Part shown: positions 14,273 through 21,202 of the stretch, one piece after another
How positions within the stretch are numbered: the first letter of the stretch is position 1
How the letters are laid out: every line of letters begins with the position of its first letter
NCBI GenBank assembly: GCA_964645785.1
Contig: CAZYAV010000037.1
Coordinates: 1 to 22,230, forward strand
Direction: 5' to 3'
Origin: CALWZE01 sp964645785
GTDB lineage: Bacteria > Bacillota > Clostridia > Oscillospirales > Ruminococcaceae
DNA length: 22,230 bases
Notes under the pieces: generated by a model
Told to the model about the DNA's origin: nothing
Seen by the model: the letters and a program-made list of their open reading frames with translations, nothing else
Database searches by the model: none
Made by a program: the position numbers and the translations under genes

Positions 14273-15796
14273 TTAGAACCCGCGGTAGATAAACGAGACG
14301 CCGCCGCGCAGCCCGGCCTCGGCAATGAAATAGAAGGTCATGGCGGAAAGCCCCATGAACCAATAGGCCAGCCAGCGCCGCGTCCGGCTCAGCTCGCCGA
14401 CGGGGTTGAGCACCGCGCGCCCCTTCTTGTTGCCGAGCGAGCGGTCTATGCGGCGGTCAAAGAAAAAGACAAGCGCCAGCCCGACAAGGAGAGTGCCCCA
14501 GTAAACCGTCATGTACAGCCCGGCGGTCGAGATGCCGTTGGAGGCGAGGTGCAGAATCTGCTCCAGCACAACCGGAAGCGGCGCCCACCGGCACAGCCCG
14601 CGAAAGACGTCCACCGCCTGCGCAAGGTTGGACGCGCGGAAGAAAACAAGCGAGAGCGCAAACAGCACAAACACGCCCGCCCGCTTGAGCCACAGAACCG
14701 CCGGCGCAGCCTGCGCGCGCTTTTTGGGCGGCCGCAGCCTGTGCAGTCCCTCCTCCGCCACCCGGAACAGGCCGTTGAGCACCCCCCAGACGAGGAAGGT
14801 CAGCCCCGCGCCGTGCCACAGGCCGCTGAGGGTGAACACAATCAGGATATTGAGCGCAAAATGCGGCCTGTGCTCCTCCCACGACCTGCCGAACGCGAGC
14901 TTGTTGACCCACCGGCTCCAGACGAGCGGGGTAAACAGGTAATCGTTGAACCACCCGGTCAGCGACATGTGCCAGCGCTTCCAGAACACCGAGAAATTCG
15001 GCGCAAAATAGGGCGCCTGGAAATTTTCCCGCATGGTGAAGCCGAGCATCCGCGCCGCGCCAATCGCCATGTCCGAATAGCCCGAAAAGTCAAAATACAG
15101 CTGCAAGGCGTAAAACAGCACCGCCAGCCAGAGGGTCAGCCCCATGTATTCCGCAAGGGATTCATAGACCCCGTCCACCAGCACGGCCAGCCCGTCCGCA
15201 AGCACGACCTTTTTGAACAGCCCGGTCAAAAACCGCTGCCCGCCCGTCACCACCGTGTGGTAGTCAAACGGCTGCGGGTCGCGGAACTGGGGCAGCAGCT
15301 CTTTTGCGCGGTTGATGGGGCCGGAGAGAATCTGCGGGAAAAAGCTGAGGAACAGCATAAAGGTCAGCAGGCTCTGCTCGGGCTCGACCGCGCGGTTGTA
15401 TACGTCGATCAGATAACCCGCCGCCTGGAAGGTGTAAAAGCTCAGCCCAACCGGCACCAGCCAGCCAAGGCTGCCGCCCGCCCCGGCAAGCGAGAGCACA
15501 AAGCCGGTGTATTTGAACCCAAACAGCACGCCGAACAGCAGCACCAGCATCCCGGCAAGGGTCAGCCGGCGCACTTTCTGGCTTTCCGCCCTGCCGAGGT
15601 ACCGCCCGGCAAGCCAGCAGAGCGCCGACGTGCCCGCCAGCAGCGCGAGATAATACCAGCCCTCCGGCAGCGCAAGCCAGTAAAACACGCCGCCGGCCAG
15701 CAGCAGGAACGGCCGCCGCGCGCGGCCGGGCAGCAGGTACCACCCCAGCAGAACGGCGGTAAAAAACAGGATGAATTCGGGCGAATTGAACGTCAT
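14273..15796 (-). CDS. MBOAT family O-acyltransferase (copy 1)
   Basis: A 507-residue polytopic acyltransferase of the AlgI/DltB/PatA type, which carries acyl groups across the membrane for O-acylation of a polymer. The conserved parts are the N-terminal TFNSPEF, the core FDFSGYSDMAIGAARMLG, FWKRWHMSLTGWFNDYL with H276, and SGLWHGAG with the presumed catalytic H328. The protein ends SFIYRGF like copy 2. The usual PLGGxR segment after the WH motif is replaced here by PLVWSRW plus a longer insert, unlike copy 2. A GGAGG lies 4 bases before the ATG. It follows copy 2 after 68 bases and precedes SGNH copy 1 by 33 bases, so the three are probably co-transcribed. The donor and acceptor cannot be read from sequence. 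Confidence 0.92.
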   Translation of the reverse strand: MTFNSPEFILFFTAVLLGWYLLPGRARRPFLLLAGGVFYWLALPEGWYYLALLAGTSALCWLAGRYLGRAESQKVRRLTLAGMLVLLFGVLFGFKYTGFVLSLAGAGGSLGWLVPVGLSFYTFQAAGYLIDVYNRAVEPEQSLLTFMLFLSFFPQILSGPINRAKELLPQFRDPQPFDYHTVVTGGQRFLTGLFKKVVLADGLAVLVDGVYESLAEYMGLTLWLAVLFYALQLYFDFSGYSDMAIGAARMLGFTMRENFQAPYFAPNFSVFWKRWHMSLTGWFNDYLFTPLVWSRWVNKLAFGRSWEEHRPHFALNILIVFTLSGLWHGAGLTFLVWGVLNGLFRVAEEGLHRLRPPKKRAQAAPAVLWLKRAGVFVLFALSLVFFRASNLAQAVDVFRGLCRWAPLPVVLEQILHLASNGISTAGLYMTVYWGTLLVGLALVFFFDRRIDRSLGNKKGRAVLNPVGELSRTRRWLAYWFMGLSAMTFYFIAEAGLRGGVSFIYRGF

Positions 15797-15864
15797 AGAG
15801 CCTCCAACAGATTGATGAAATGGGGCGCGCCAGGTTTGCCCGGGCGGGCGCTTTGCGGCGCGCT

Positions 15865-17355
15865 TTAGAACCCGCGGTAGATGAACGAGACCGCGCCGCT
15901 CGAGGCCGTCTCGACAAGGAACAGGAACAGCATCGAGCTGAGCGCCATAAACCAGTAAAGCAGCCAGCGCGCCGCGCGCGGGCGAACCGCGCCGAGCGGC
16001 TCGAGCAGCGGCGCGCCGCTTTCCAGCGACCGCGCGAGCTTCAGGTCAAACAGGAAGCAGAGCGCCAGCGAGATGCCCAGCACCCCAAAGAAGAAAACGG
16101 TGTAGGTTGTGCCCAGCGTGATGCCGGGCGAGGCGCTCTCCCACAGCGCCGCCCACTGCGCCGGGTCGCCCGGCCGGAACAGCCCCGCCCACATCGCCGC
16201 CGCCTGCCTGAGGTTCGGGGCGCGGAAGGGCACGAGCGCAAAGCAGGCGAACAGATACACCAGCAGCGCGCGGATTGCCCGCGCGGCGCCGCGCGCCGGC
16301 CTTGCCGGGCGGACACGCCGCAGCAGCTCCTGCGCAATCCGCGCGGCCGCGTGCAGCAGCCCCCAGGCCAGGAAGGTCCAGGACGCGCCGTGCCACAGCC
16401 CGCTGAGCGCAAACACCAGCAGAATATTCAGCAGCTTGCGGCCGAGCCCCGCCCGGCCGCCGCCCAGCGGGATATACAGATAGTCCCGGAACCAGTCGGT
16501 CAGCGACCTGTGCCACCGCCGCCAGAAGGACGCGATATCCGGCGCAAAATAGGGGGCGAGGAAGTTTTCCCGCAGCCGGATGCCGAACAGCCGCGCCGCG
16601 CCCACCGCCATGTCGCTGTAGCCCGAAAAGTCGAAATAGAGCTGCAGCCCGTAGGCCAGCATCGCGAACCAGCAGATTCCGCCGCCCCGGCCGTCCATCG
16701 CGTACGCCGCGTTGACCAGCAGCCCCAGGCCGTCCGCGGCCACCGTCTTTTTAAACATCCCCAGCAAAAACCGGCGCAGGCCGTACACTGTTTCGGCATA
16801 CGAAAACGGGCGGTATCGCTTATACTGCCCCAGCAGCTCGCCGGCGCGCCCGATGGGGCCGCTTGTGAGCTGCGGAAAAAAGCTGAGGAACAGCGCGAAA
16901 TCGACAAAATCCCGCTCGGGCGGGGTGTCGCCGCGGTAGACGTCGATGCAGTATCCGGCCGCCTGGAAGGTGTAAAAGCTGATGCCGACCGGCAGCACCC
17001 AGCCGGGCTCGAACGGGGTGCGCTGCAAGCCCAGCAGCCCCAGCGCCGCCGCAGCCGTCCGGGCGATCAAGCCGGAATATTTCAGCACGCCGAGCGCCCC
17101 GAACAGCGGCAGCATCACCGCCGCAAGGCGCAGACGCCGCCCGCGCCCCGGCTGCGCGCCGTTCAGCCAGCGCGCGCCCGCGTAGACGACCCCCAGCGTG
17201 GCAAGCAGCAGGGCGCCGTACTGCGGCGCGGCCCAGAAATAGAACGCGAAGCTCGCCAGCAGCAAAAACAGATTCTGCCGCCGCTGCGGAAGCGCCGCGT
17301 GGACGGCGGCGCAAAGCAGGGCGCTCAACAGGAAAAGCGGTGAATTGAGAGCCAC
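15865..17355 (-). CDS. MBOAT family O-acyltransferase (copy 2)
   Basis: A 496-residue paralogue of MBOAT copy 1 with the canonical family motifs: FDFSGYSDMAVGAARLFG, FWRRWHRSLTDWFRDYLYIPLGGGR with H282, and SGLWHGAS with the presumed catalytic H322. I place the start at a GTG (17355): it follows AGGAAAGGAAA with the right spacing, and the resulting M-ALNSP aligns with MTFNSPEF of copy 1. The frame continues to an ATG at 17415, but the extension is polar and lacks a ribosome-binding site. The upstream gap to SGNH copy 2 is 339 bases, so a second promoter is possible. The expected role is O-acylation of a surface polymer with SGNH copy 2. Confidence 0.92.
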   Translation of the reverse strand: MALNSPLFLLSALLCAAVHAALPQRRQNLFLLLASFAFYFWAAPQYGALLLATLGVVYAGARWLNGAQPGRGRRLRLAAVMLPLFGALGVLKYSGLIARTAAAALGLLGLQRTPFEPGWVLPVGISFYTFQAAGYCIDVYRGDTPPERDFVDFALFLSFFPQLTSGPIGRAGELLGQYKRYRPFSYAETVYGLRRFLLGMFKKTVAADGLGLLVNAAYAMDGRGGGICWFAMLAYGLQLYFDFSGYSDMAVGAARLFGIRLRENFLAPYFAPDIASFWRRWHRSLTDWFRDYLYIPLGGGRAGLGRKLLNILLVFALSGLWHGASWTFLAWGLLHAAARIAQELLRRVRPARPARGAARAIRALLVYLFACFALVPFRAPNLRQAAAMWAGLFRPGDPAQWAALWESASPGITLGTTYTVFFFGVLGISLALCFLFDLKLARSLESGAPLLEPLGAVRPRAARWLLYWFMALSSMLFLFLVETASSGAVSFIYRGF

Positions 17356-17694
17356 TTGTCGGTTTCCTTTCCTAAACTCCACAACCGGGTCTGCCGGCCG
17401 CCGGGTCGTTTTCATTCGGACGCGCCCCGCACGGGGTCGGGGCGCAAGGCCAAAAGTTTCAGCGCGGGCGCGCCGCCCCCGGCCTGTTCTGCGGTCGGAT
17501 GCCGCGCGGCGCAGAGCCGCAAGCCGTTCCCCGCATTTTCAGGGGAACAATTCCGCTTGCGCCGGTTCCGTTCGCCGGGTCAAGCCCGCTCGGCGCATGT
17601 GTCAAATTCTCTGCGGATTCCCGCCCGGCCGCCCCGCACGGGGTCATCGCTTCGCGGGGACAGCCCCGCCGCCCCGACGCGCATCGCACCGCGG
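17356..17694. other. Gap inside the MBOAT operon with a 16-bp direct repeat
   Basis: A GC-rich gap between SGNH copy 2 and MBOAT copy 2. It contains an exact 16-base direct repeat, CGCCCCGCACGGGGTC, at 17423-17438 and 17630-17645; each copy contains a CCCCG/CGGGG hairpin. No Shine-Dalgarno-supported ORF is seen and no good promoter stands out. Confidence 0.5.
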
Positions 17695-18669
17695 TCAGCG
17701 CAGGGTGCGCCGGATCGCCTCGTCCTCCACGTCGGTGAAGATCAGCTCGGCCAGCAGCTTCTTTTTCTCCCCCATGAGGTGGAACCCGTCGTAGAAGTTG
17801 CGCTCGTCCCGCGAAAAGTCGCTCACGAATTCCATGTCGTAGACGGTCGCGCGCGCACACAGCCAGTCCTTGAACGCCTGATACTCCTCCGCAATCCCAA
17901 GCGGGTCGATCACCAGCGTCTGCACCGATTCCTGCATGGGCGGGAACACAAAAATCAGCTCGATCCCCTGCGCGTCGCAGTAGTCCATGATCTCCTGCAA
18001 TTTTGTATATGCCTCGGGGTTGACCGCCCAGCTTCCCCCCAGCATCCCGCGCAGCGTTTCGGCATAGTCCTCCAGATTCTGGCGGTATCGGGCTCCCTGT
18101 GCGGGCGGCGGCTCGATGTTCTCAAAGGTGGTCGGATCCTCGGGATACTCGATCCATCCCGGCTTGTCCAGCAGGCCGCCCAGCAGGTTTTTTGTCTTGT
18201 ACTTGGCGGTGTTCACCGCCTCCAGCCAGTTGTTGAAATTGCGCACAAACGCCCAGGGGCTGCCGGCCTGCTCCTCCACCTTGGGGATACGCCCGGGGGA
18301 CAGATCCCCGCCCAGGGTGTAAAAGGACAGCTCAAAATAGACGGTTTGCAGCTCGGTGCGCTCGGCGGCGTACCAGAACAGCTCGACGCATTCCCCCATC
18401 GTCGCGCCGCCAAAGCTGAGCGCGGCGAACCGCTCCCCCGTCAGCTGCTCGATGTAGGGGACGCTGAGGTTGGCCATGCGGCTGTCCCCCAGGATGAGAT
18501 TGCCCTGCCCTTCGCGCCCCAGCGCCCGCATGGCGGAAAGGGGGCGGGAGAGGTAGGTCGCGTCCCCGCGCAGCCCGAAATAGTCGTACGGCTCCAGCAG
18601 GAAAAACAGCGCGAACGCAAGCAGGAACGGCAGACAGAACAGCGCGGCTTTTTTCAAAATCTTGCTCAA
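17695..18669 (-). CDS. SGNH-like membrane-anchored partner of MBOAT (copy 2)
   Basis: A 324-residue paralogue of SGNH copy 1: N-terminal anchor (about residues 8-26), GDSRMAN with Ser63, and DGFH with D294 and H297. The start is chosen at a TTG (18669). It lies 10 bases after AAGGGA (18680-18685), and the resulting SKILKKAALF aligns residue for residue with the ATG-started KRLIKKLLLF of copy 1. A longer frame from 18705 would overlap the ABC transporter stop and lacks a ribosome site. The ABC transporter gene ends 28 bases upstream, with the Shine-Dalgarno in that gap, so translation may be coupled. The probable role is extracytoplasmic acyl transfer together with MBOAT copy 2. Confidence 0.84.
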   Translation of the reverse strand: MSKILKKAALFCLPFLLAFALFFLLEPYDYFGLRGDATYLSRPLSAMRALGREGQGNLILGDSRMANLSVPYIEQLTGERFAALSFGGATMGECVELFWYAAERTELQTVYFELSFYTLGGDLSPGRIPKVEEQAGSPWAFVRNFNNWLEAVNTAKYKTKNLLGGLLDKPGWIEYPEDPTTFENIEPPPAQGARYRQNLEDYAETLRGMLGGSWAVNPEAYTKLQEIMDYCDAQGIELIFVFPPMQESVQTLVIDPLGIAEEYQAFKDWLCARATVYDMEFVSDFSRDERNFYDGFHLMGEKKKLLAELIFTDVEDEAIRRTLR

Positions 18670-18697
18670 AATCGGCGTTTCCCTTCCCAAAAACTCA

Positions 18698-20443
18698 TCA
18701 GTCAAACTGGCTGTTGTAGATTTCGCTGTACAGCCCCGCCCGGCGCAGCAGCTCGCTGTGGGTGCCGCGCTCCGCGACGCCGTCGTCGGTCAGCACGACA
18801 ATCTCGTCCGCGCCCCGCACGGTCGAAAGCCGGTGCGCAACCACAATCGTCGTGCGGCCGACACACAGCTCGTCGAGCGACTGCTGCAGCTGGTGCTCGG
18901 TGATGTTGTCCAGCGCGCTGGTGGCCTCGTCCAGGATCAGAATCTGCGGATTTTTCAAAAACACCCGCGCAATCGCGATGCGCTGCTTCTGCCCGCCCGA
19001 GAGCATCACCCCCCGCTCGCCGACATAGGTGTCGTACCCGTCCGGCATCTGCTCGATCACCTCGTGGATGCGCGCCTTGCGCGCCGCGTCCTCAATCTGC
19101 GCGCGGGTCGCGTCCGGGCAGGCGTAGCCGATATTCTCCGCGATGGTGCCGGTGAACAGAAAAACCTCCTGCTGCACGATGCCGATGCCCCGCCGCAGGC
19201 TGCCGCGGGTGATGGTCTCGATATCCCGGCCGCCGATGGTGATGCAGCCGCTGTCGATGTCGTAAAACCGCGGAATCAGGTGGCAAAGGGTGGTTTTTCC
19301 GCCGCCGGAGGGACCGACCAGCGCAATCTTTTTCCCGGCCGGGATGGTCAGGTCAAGGTGGCTCAGCACCCCCTTGCCGCTGTTGTATGTAAAGCTGACG
19401 TCCTCGAACACAATGTCGCCCGAAAGGTCGTCCACCTCCGCCGCGCCGGGGTTTTCCGGCTCAGGCGGGGTATCCATGACCTCGCAGAACCGCCTGAAGC
19501 CGGTTCTTCCCTCCTCAAACATCTCGCAGAACTGCATGAACCGCCGCACCGGCTGGATAAACTGACCGATATACAGAAAATAGGCCGCAAAATCGCCCAT
19601 GTTGATTAGCCCGTTGTAATAATACAGGCCGCCCGCCGCCAGCACCACCAGATACATCAGATCCAGCAGGAAATACATCCCCGTGTAAAACCGCGCCATC
19701 GCGCGGTAGGCGATGCTGCGCGCCTCGTAGTAATCGTCCAGCCGCCGGTCAAACTTGTCCATCTCGGCGCGCCGGTTGTCAAACGCCTTGGTGACCCGGA
19801 TGCCCGCAATCGAGTTGCCCAGCTCGGCGTTGATGTCGGCGGTGCGCTCGCGCGACAGGGTGAACCCCTCGCCCATCTTCGCCTGGGTTTTCACCATATA
19901 AAAGAGCATCGGCGGGATAAACGCGAAGATTATCAGGGTAAGCGGCAGATTGACCGTGCACAGCACCGCGAAGGAGCCCACCATCATCAGAATCGAGATG
20001 ACGAAATCCTCCGGGCCGTGGTGGGCAAGCTCGGTGATATCCTGCAAGTCGTTGACGACCCGCGACATGAGCGAGCCGGACTTGTGCTCGTCAAAATAGG
20101 CGAAGGGCAGATTCTGCATATGCGCGAAGATTTCACGCCGCATATTCCCCTGAATCTTCACCCCCAGCCGGTGGCCGTAATAGATCACAAAATAGTTGAG
20201 CAGCAGCTTGACAAGATAGACGCCGCCCAGCAGCGCGGCGCACAGCAGAAACGCCCGCAGCATCCGGTTGGGCACAAACTCGTTGATGACCGCGCGGGTG
20301 ATGATCGGGTAGACAAGGTCGCACATGGAAATGAGGAACGCCGCAAAAATATCTGCCGCAAACAGCCCTTTGTATGGCCGGTAATAGCTGAAAAATCTGC
20401 GGAGCAGCCCTGTTTTTTTTATGATGAACCCCTGCCTTTCCAA
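18698..20443 (-). CDS. ABC exporter, fused permease and ATPase (type IV, MsbA-like)
   Basis: A half-transporter of about 580 residues: six membrane helices in the first ~330 residues, then a nucleotide-binding domain with Walker A GPSGGGKTT (K383), signature LSGGQKQRIAIAR, Walker B ILILDEATSALD and H-loop VAHRLST. Such proteins work as dimers and export lipids, peptides or drugs. It heads the MBOAT/SGNH operon, so a lipid-linked or peptide substrate that is later acylated is possible, but this is inference. The start is unclear: there is no ATG in frame. The TTG at 20443 is used here. An AGGCAGGGG (20429-20437) sits 6 bases before an ATA at 20420-20422 that would give the family-like start (M)KKTGLLRRFF; an in-frame GTG at 20506 is too close to the predicted transcription start. 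Confidence 0.9.
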   Translation of the reverse strand: MERQGFIIKKTGLLRRFFSYYRPYKGLFAADIFAAFLISMCDLVYPIITRAVINEFVPNRMLRAFLLCAALLGGVYLVKLLLNYFVIYYGHRLGVKIQGNMRREIFAHMQNLPFAYFDEHKSGSLMSRVVNDLQDITELAHHGPEDFVISILMMVGSFAVLCTVNLPLTLIIFAFIPPMLFYMVKTQAKMGEGFTLSRERTADINAELGNSIAGIRVTKAFDNRRAEMDKFDRRLDDYYEARSIAYRAMARFYTGMYFLLDLMYLVVLAAGGLYYYNGLINMGDFAAYFLYIGQFIQPVRRFMQFCEMFEEGRTGFRRFCEVMDTPPEPENPGAAEVDDLSGDIVFEDVSFTYNSGKGVLSHLDLTIPAGKKIALVGPSGGGKTTLCHLIPRFYDIDSGCITIGGRDIETITRGSLRRGIGIVQQEVFLFTGTIAENIGYACPDATRAQIEDAARKARIHEVIEQMPDGYDTYVGERGVMLSGGQKQRIAIARVFLKNPQILILDEATSALDNITEHQLQQSLDELCVGRTTIVVAHRLSTVRGADEIVVLTDDGVAERGTHSELLRRAGLYSEIYNSQFD

Positions 20444-20514
20444 GCGCCGCGCGCATTTGCCGCCGAACCCGCCGCACAGGCGGCAAAGTGTCAAGCATAA
20501 TAACACAAGTATAT

Positions 20515-20523
20515 ATTATAGCA
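20515..20523 (-). promoter_or_regulatory. Extended -10 promoter of the ABC/MBOAT/SGNH operon
   Basis: On the minus strand TGCTATAAT (20515-20523) is a perfect extended -10. No good -35 is visible in the GC-rich upstream sequence. Transcription should begin near 20508, about 65-85 bases before the likely ABC transporter start. Confidence 0.65.
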
Positions 20524-21117
20524 CCTGCCGCCCGCAAAGAAAAGGGGCGCAGGGACAGAACACGGCTCTTTTCACACCTTTCGCACCGCCGCCGCGCGGG
20601 TGGGGCGGCAGGCATGGGGCGGCTGTGTGCAAATCGGGGGTTCGCCCGGCGCCCGCTGCGAAGCGGCTCCTTGCCGACGCCCGAACCGGCGACGCGGACA
20701 GGCAAACGGATAGCCGCGCGCCCTTTGCTGTGCAAGCGCCCGGCGCTGCCGCCGGGACGGCGCGCGGGATATCGGACACAAACCGGAAGACCGCTGGCCG
20801 GGCATGGGTGGATTTCGGGCATGCGCAGCCGATGCCCCCATGCCCTTGCCATAAGGACGCAGGCCATCCGAAACGCCGCGCGCCCGCCGCGGCTCTCCAC
20901 CCACAGCCGTACCTGGCGCGTTCGCCCGGTGCAAATCCGGATGGCTGACGCAAGGGGCGGCACAGGCACAAAGCGCCGCGCATCCCCGTCCTGTGCGCGC
21001 CCCGCCCGCGCACGGCTCGGATCCTTTTTCGGCGGGCGGCAGCAGTCCCCTGGCCGCACCTCCGGTTTAAGCAAGGGGGGCTCTTCCACCCACATCACCG
21101 GCCGCGGTCTCTTTTTG
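20524..21117. other. Long GC-rich intergenic region, no gene recognised
   Basis: About 600 bases upstream of the ABC operon promoter. Several short overlapping frames exist on both strands, with arginine- and proline-rich translations typical of non-coding GC-rich DNA; none has a Shine-Dalgarno start or recognisable motif. The plus-strand terminator at 21118-21144 closes this region although no plus-strand gene is visible. Confidence 0.5.
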
Positions 21118-21144
21118 AACCACTCGCCTGGCGAGTGGTTTTCT
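21118..21144 (+). terminator. Orphan plus-strand intrinsic terminator
   Basis: Arms AACCACTCGC (21118-21127) and GCGAGTGGTT (21131-21140) form a 10-base-pair stem with a 3-base loop; on the plus strand TTTTCTAT follows. No gene is seen upstream on the plus strand. On the minus strand the tail is CAAAAAG, so it would not act there. It may stop an unannotated transcript or simply back up the adjacent PFOR terminator. Confidence 0.5.
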
Positions 21145-21150
21145 ATATAC

Positions 21151-21185
21151 AAAAAGGCAAGGCCGGTCAGGTGACCGGCCTTGCC
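21151..21185 (-). terminator. Intrinsic terminator of the PFOR gene
   Basis: A perfect 14-base-pair stem (21156-21169 with 21172-21185) and 2-base loop, followed on the minus strand by TTTTT (21151-21155). It begins 17 bases after the stop codon. Confidence 0.95.
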
Positions 21186-21202
21186 CTGCGCGTTTCGGGA
21201 AA

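Noticed and set aside
12824..15868. A 1014-residue plus-strand open frame across the flotillin terminator and MBOAT/SGNH genes
   Set aside because: It runs through a strong terminator and lies antisense to two genes with clear motifs; composition is not protein-like.
20488..21174. 228-residue plus-strand frame in the gap before PFOR
   Set aside because: Arg/Pro-rich translation without motifs or ribosome site, and it crosses the orphan terminator; probably non-coding.
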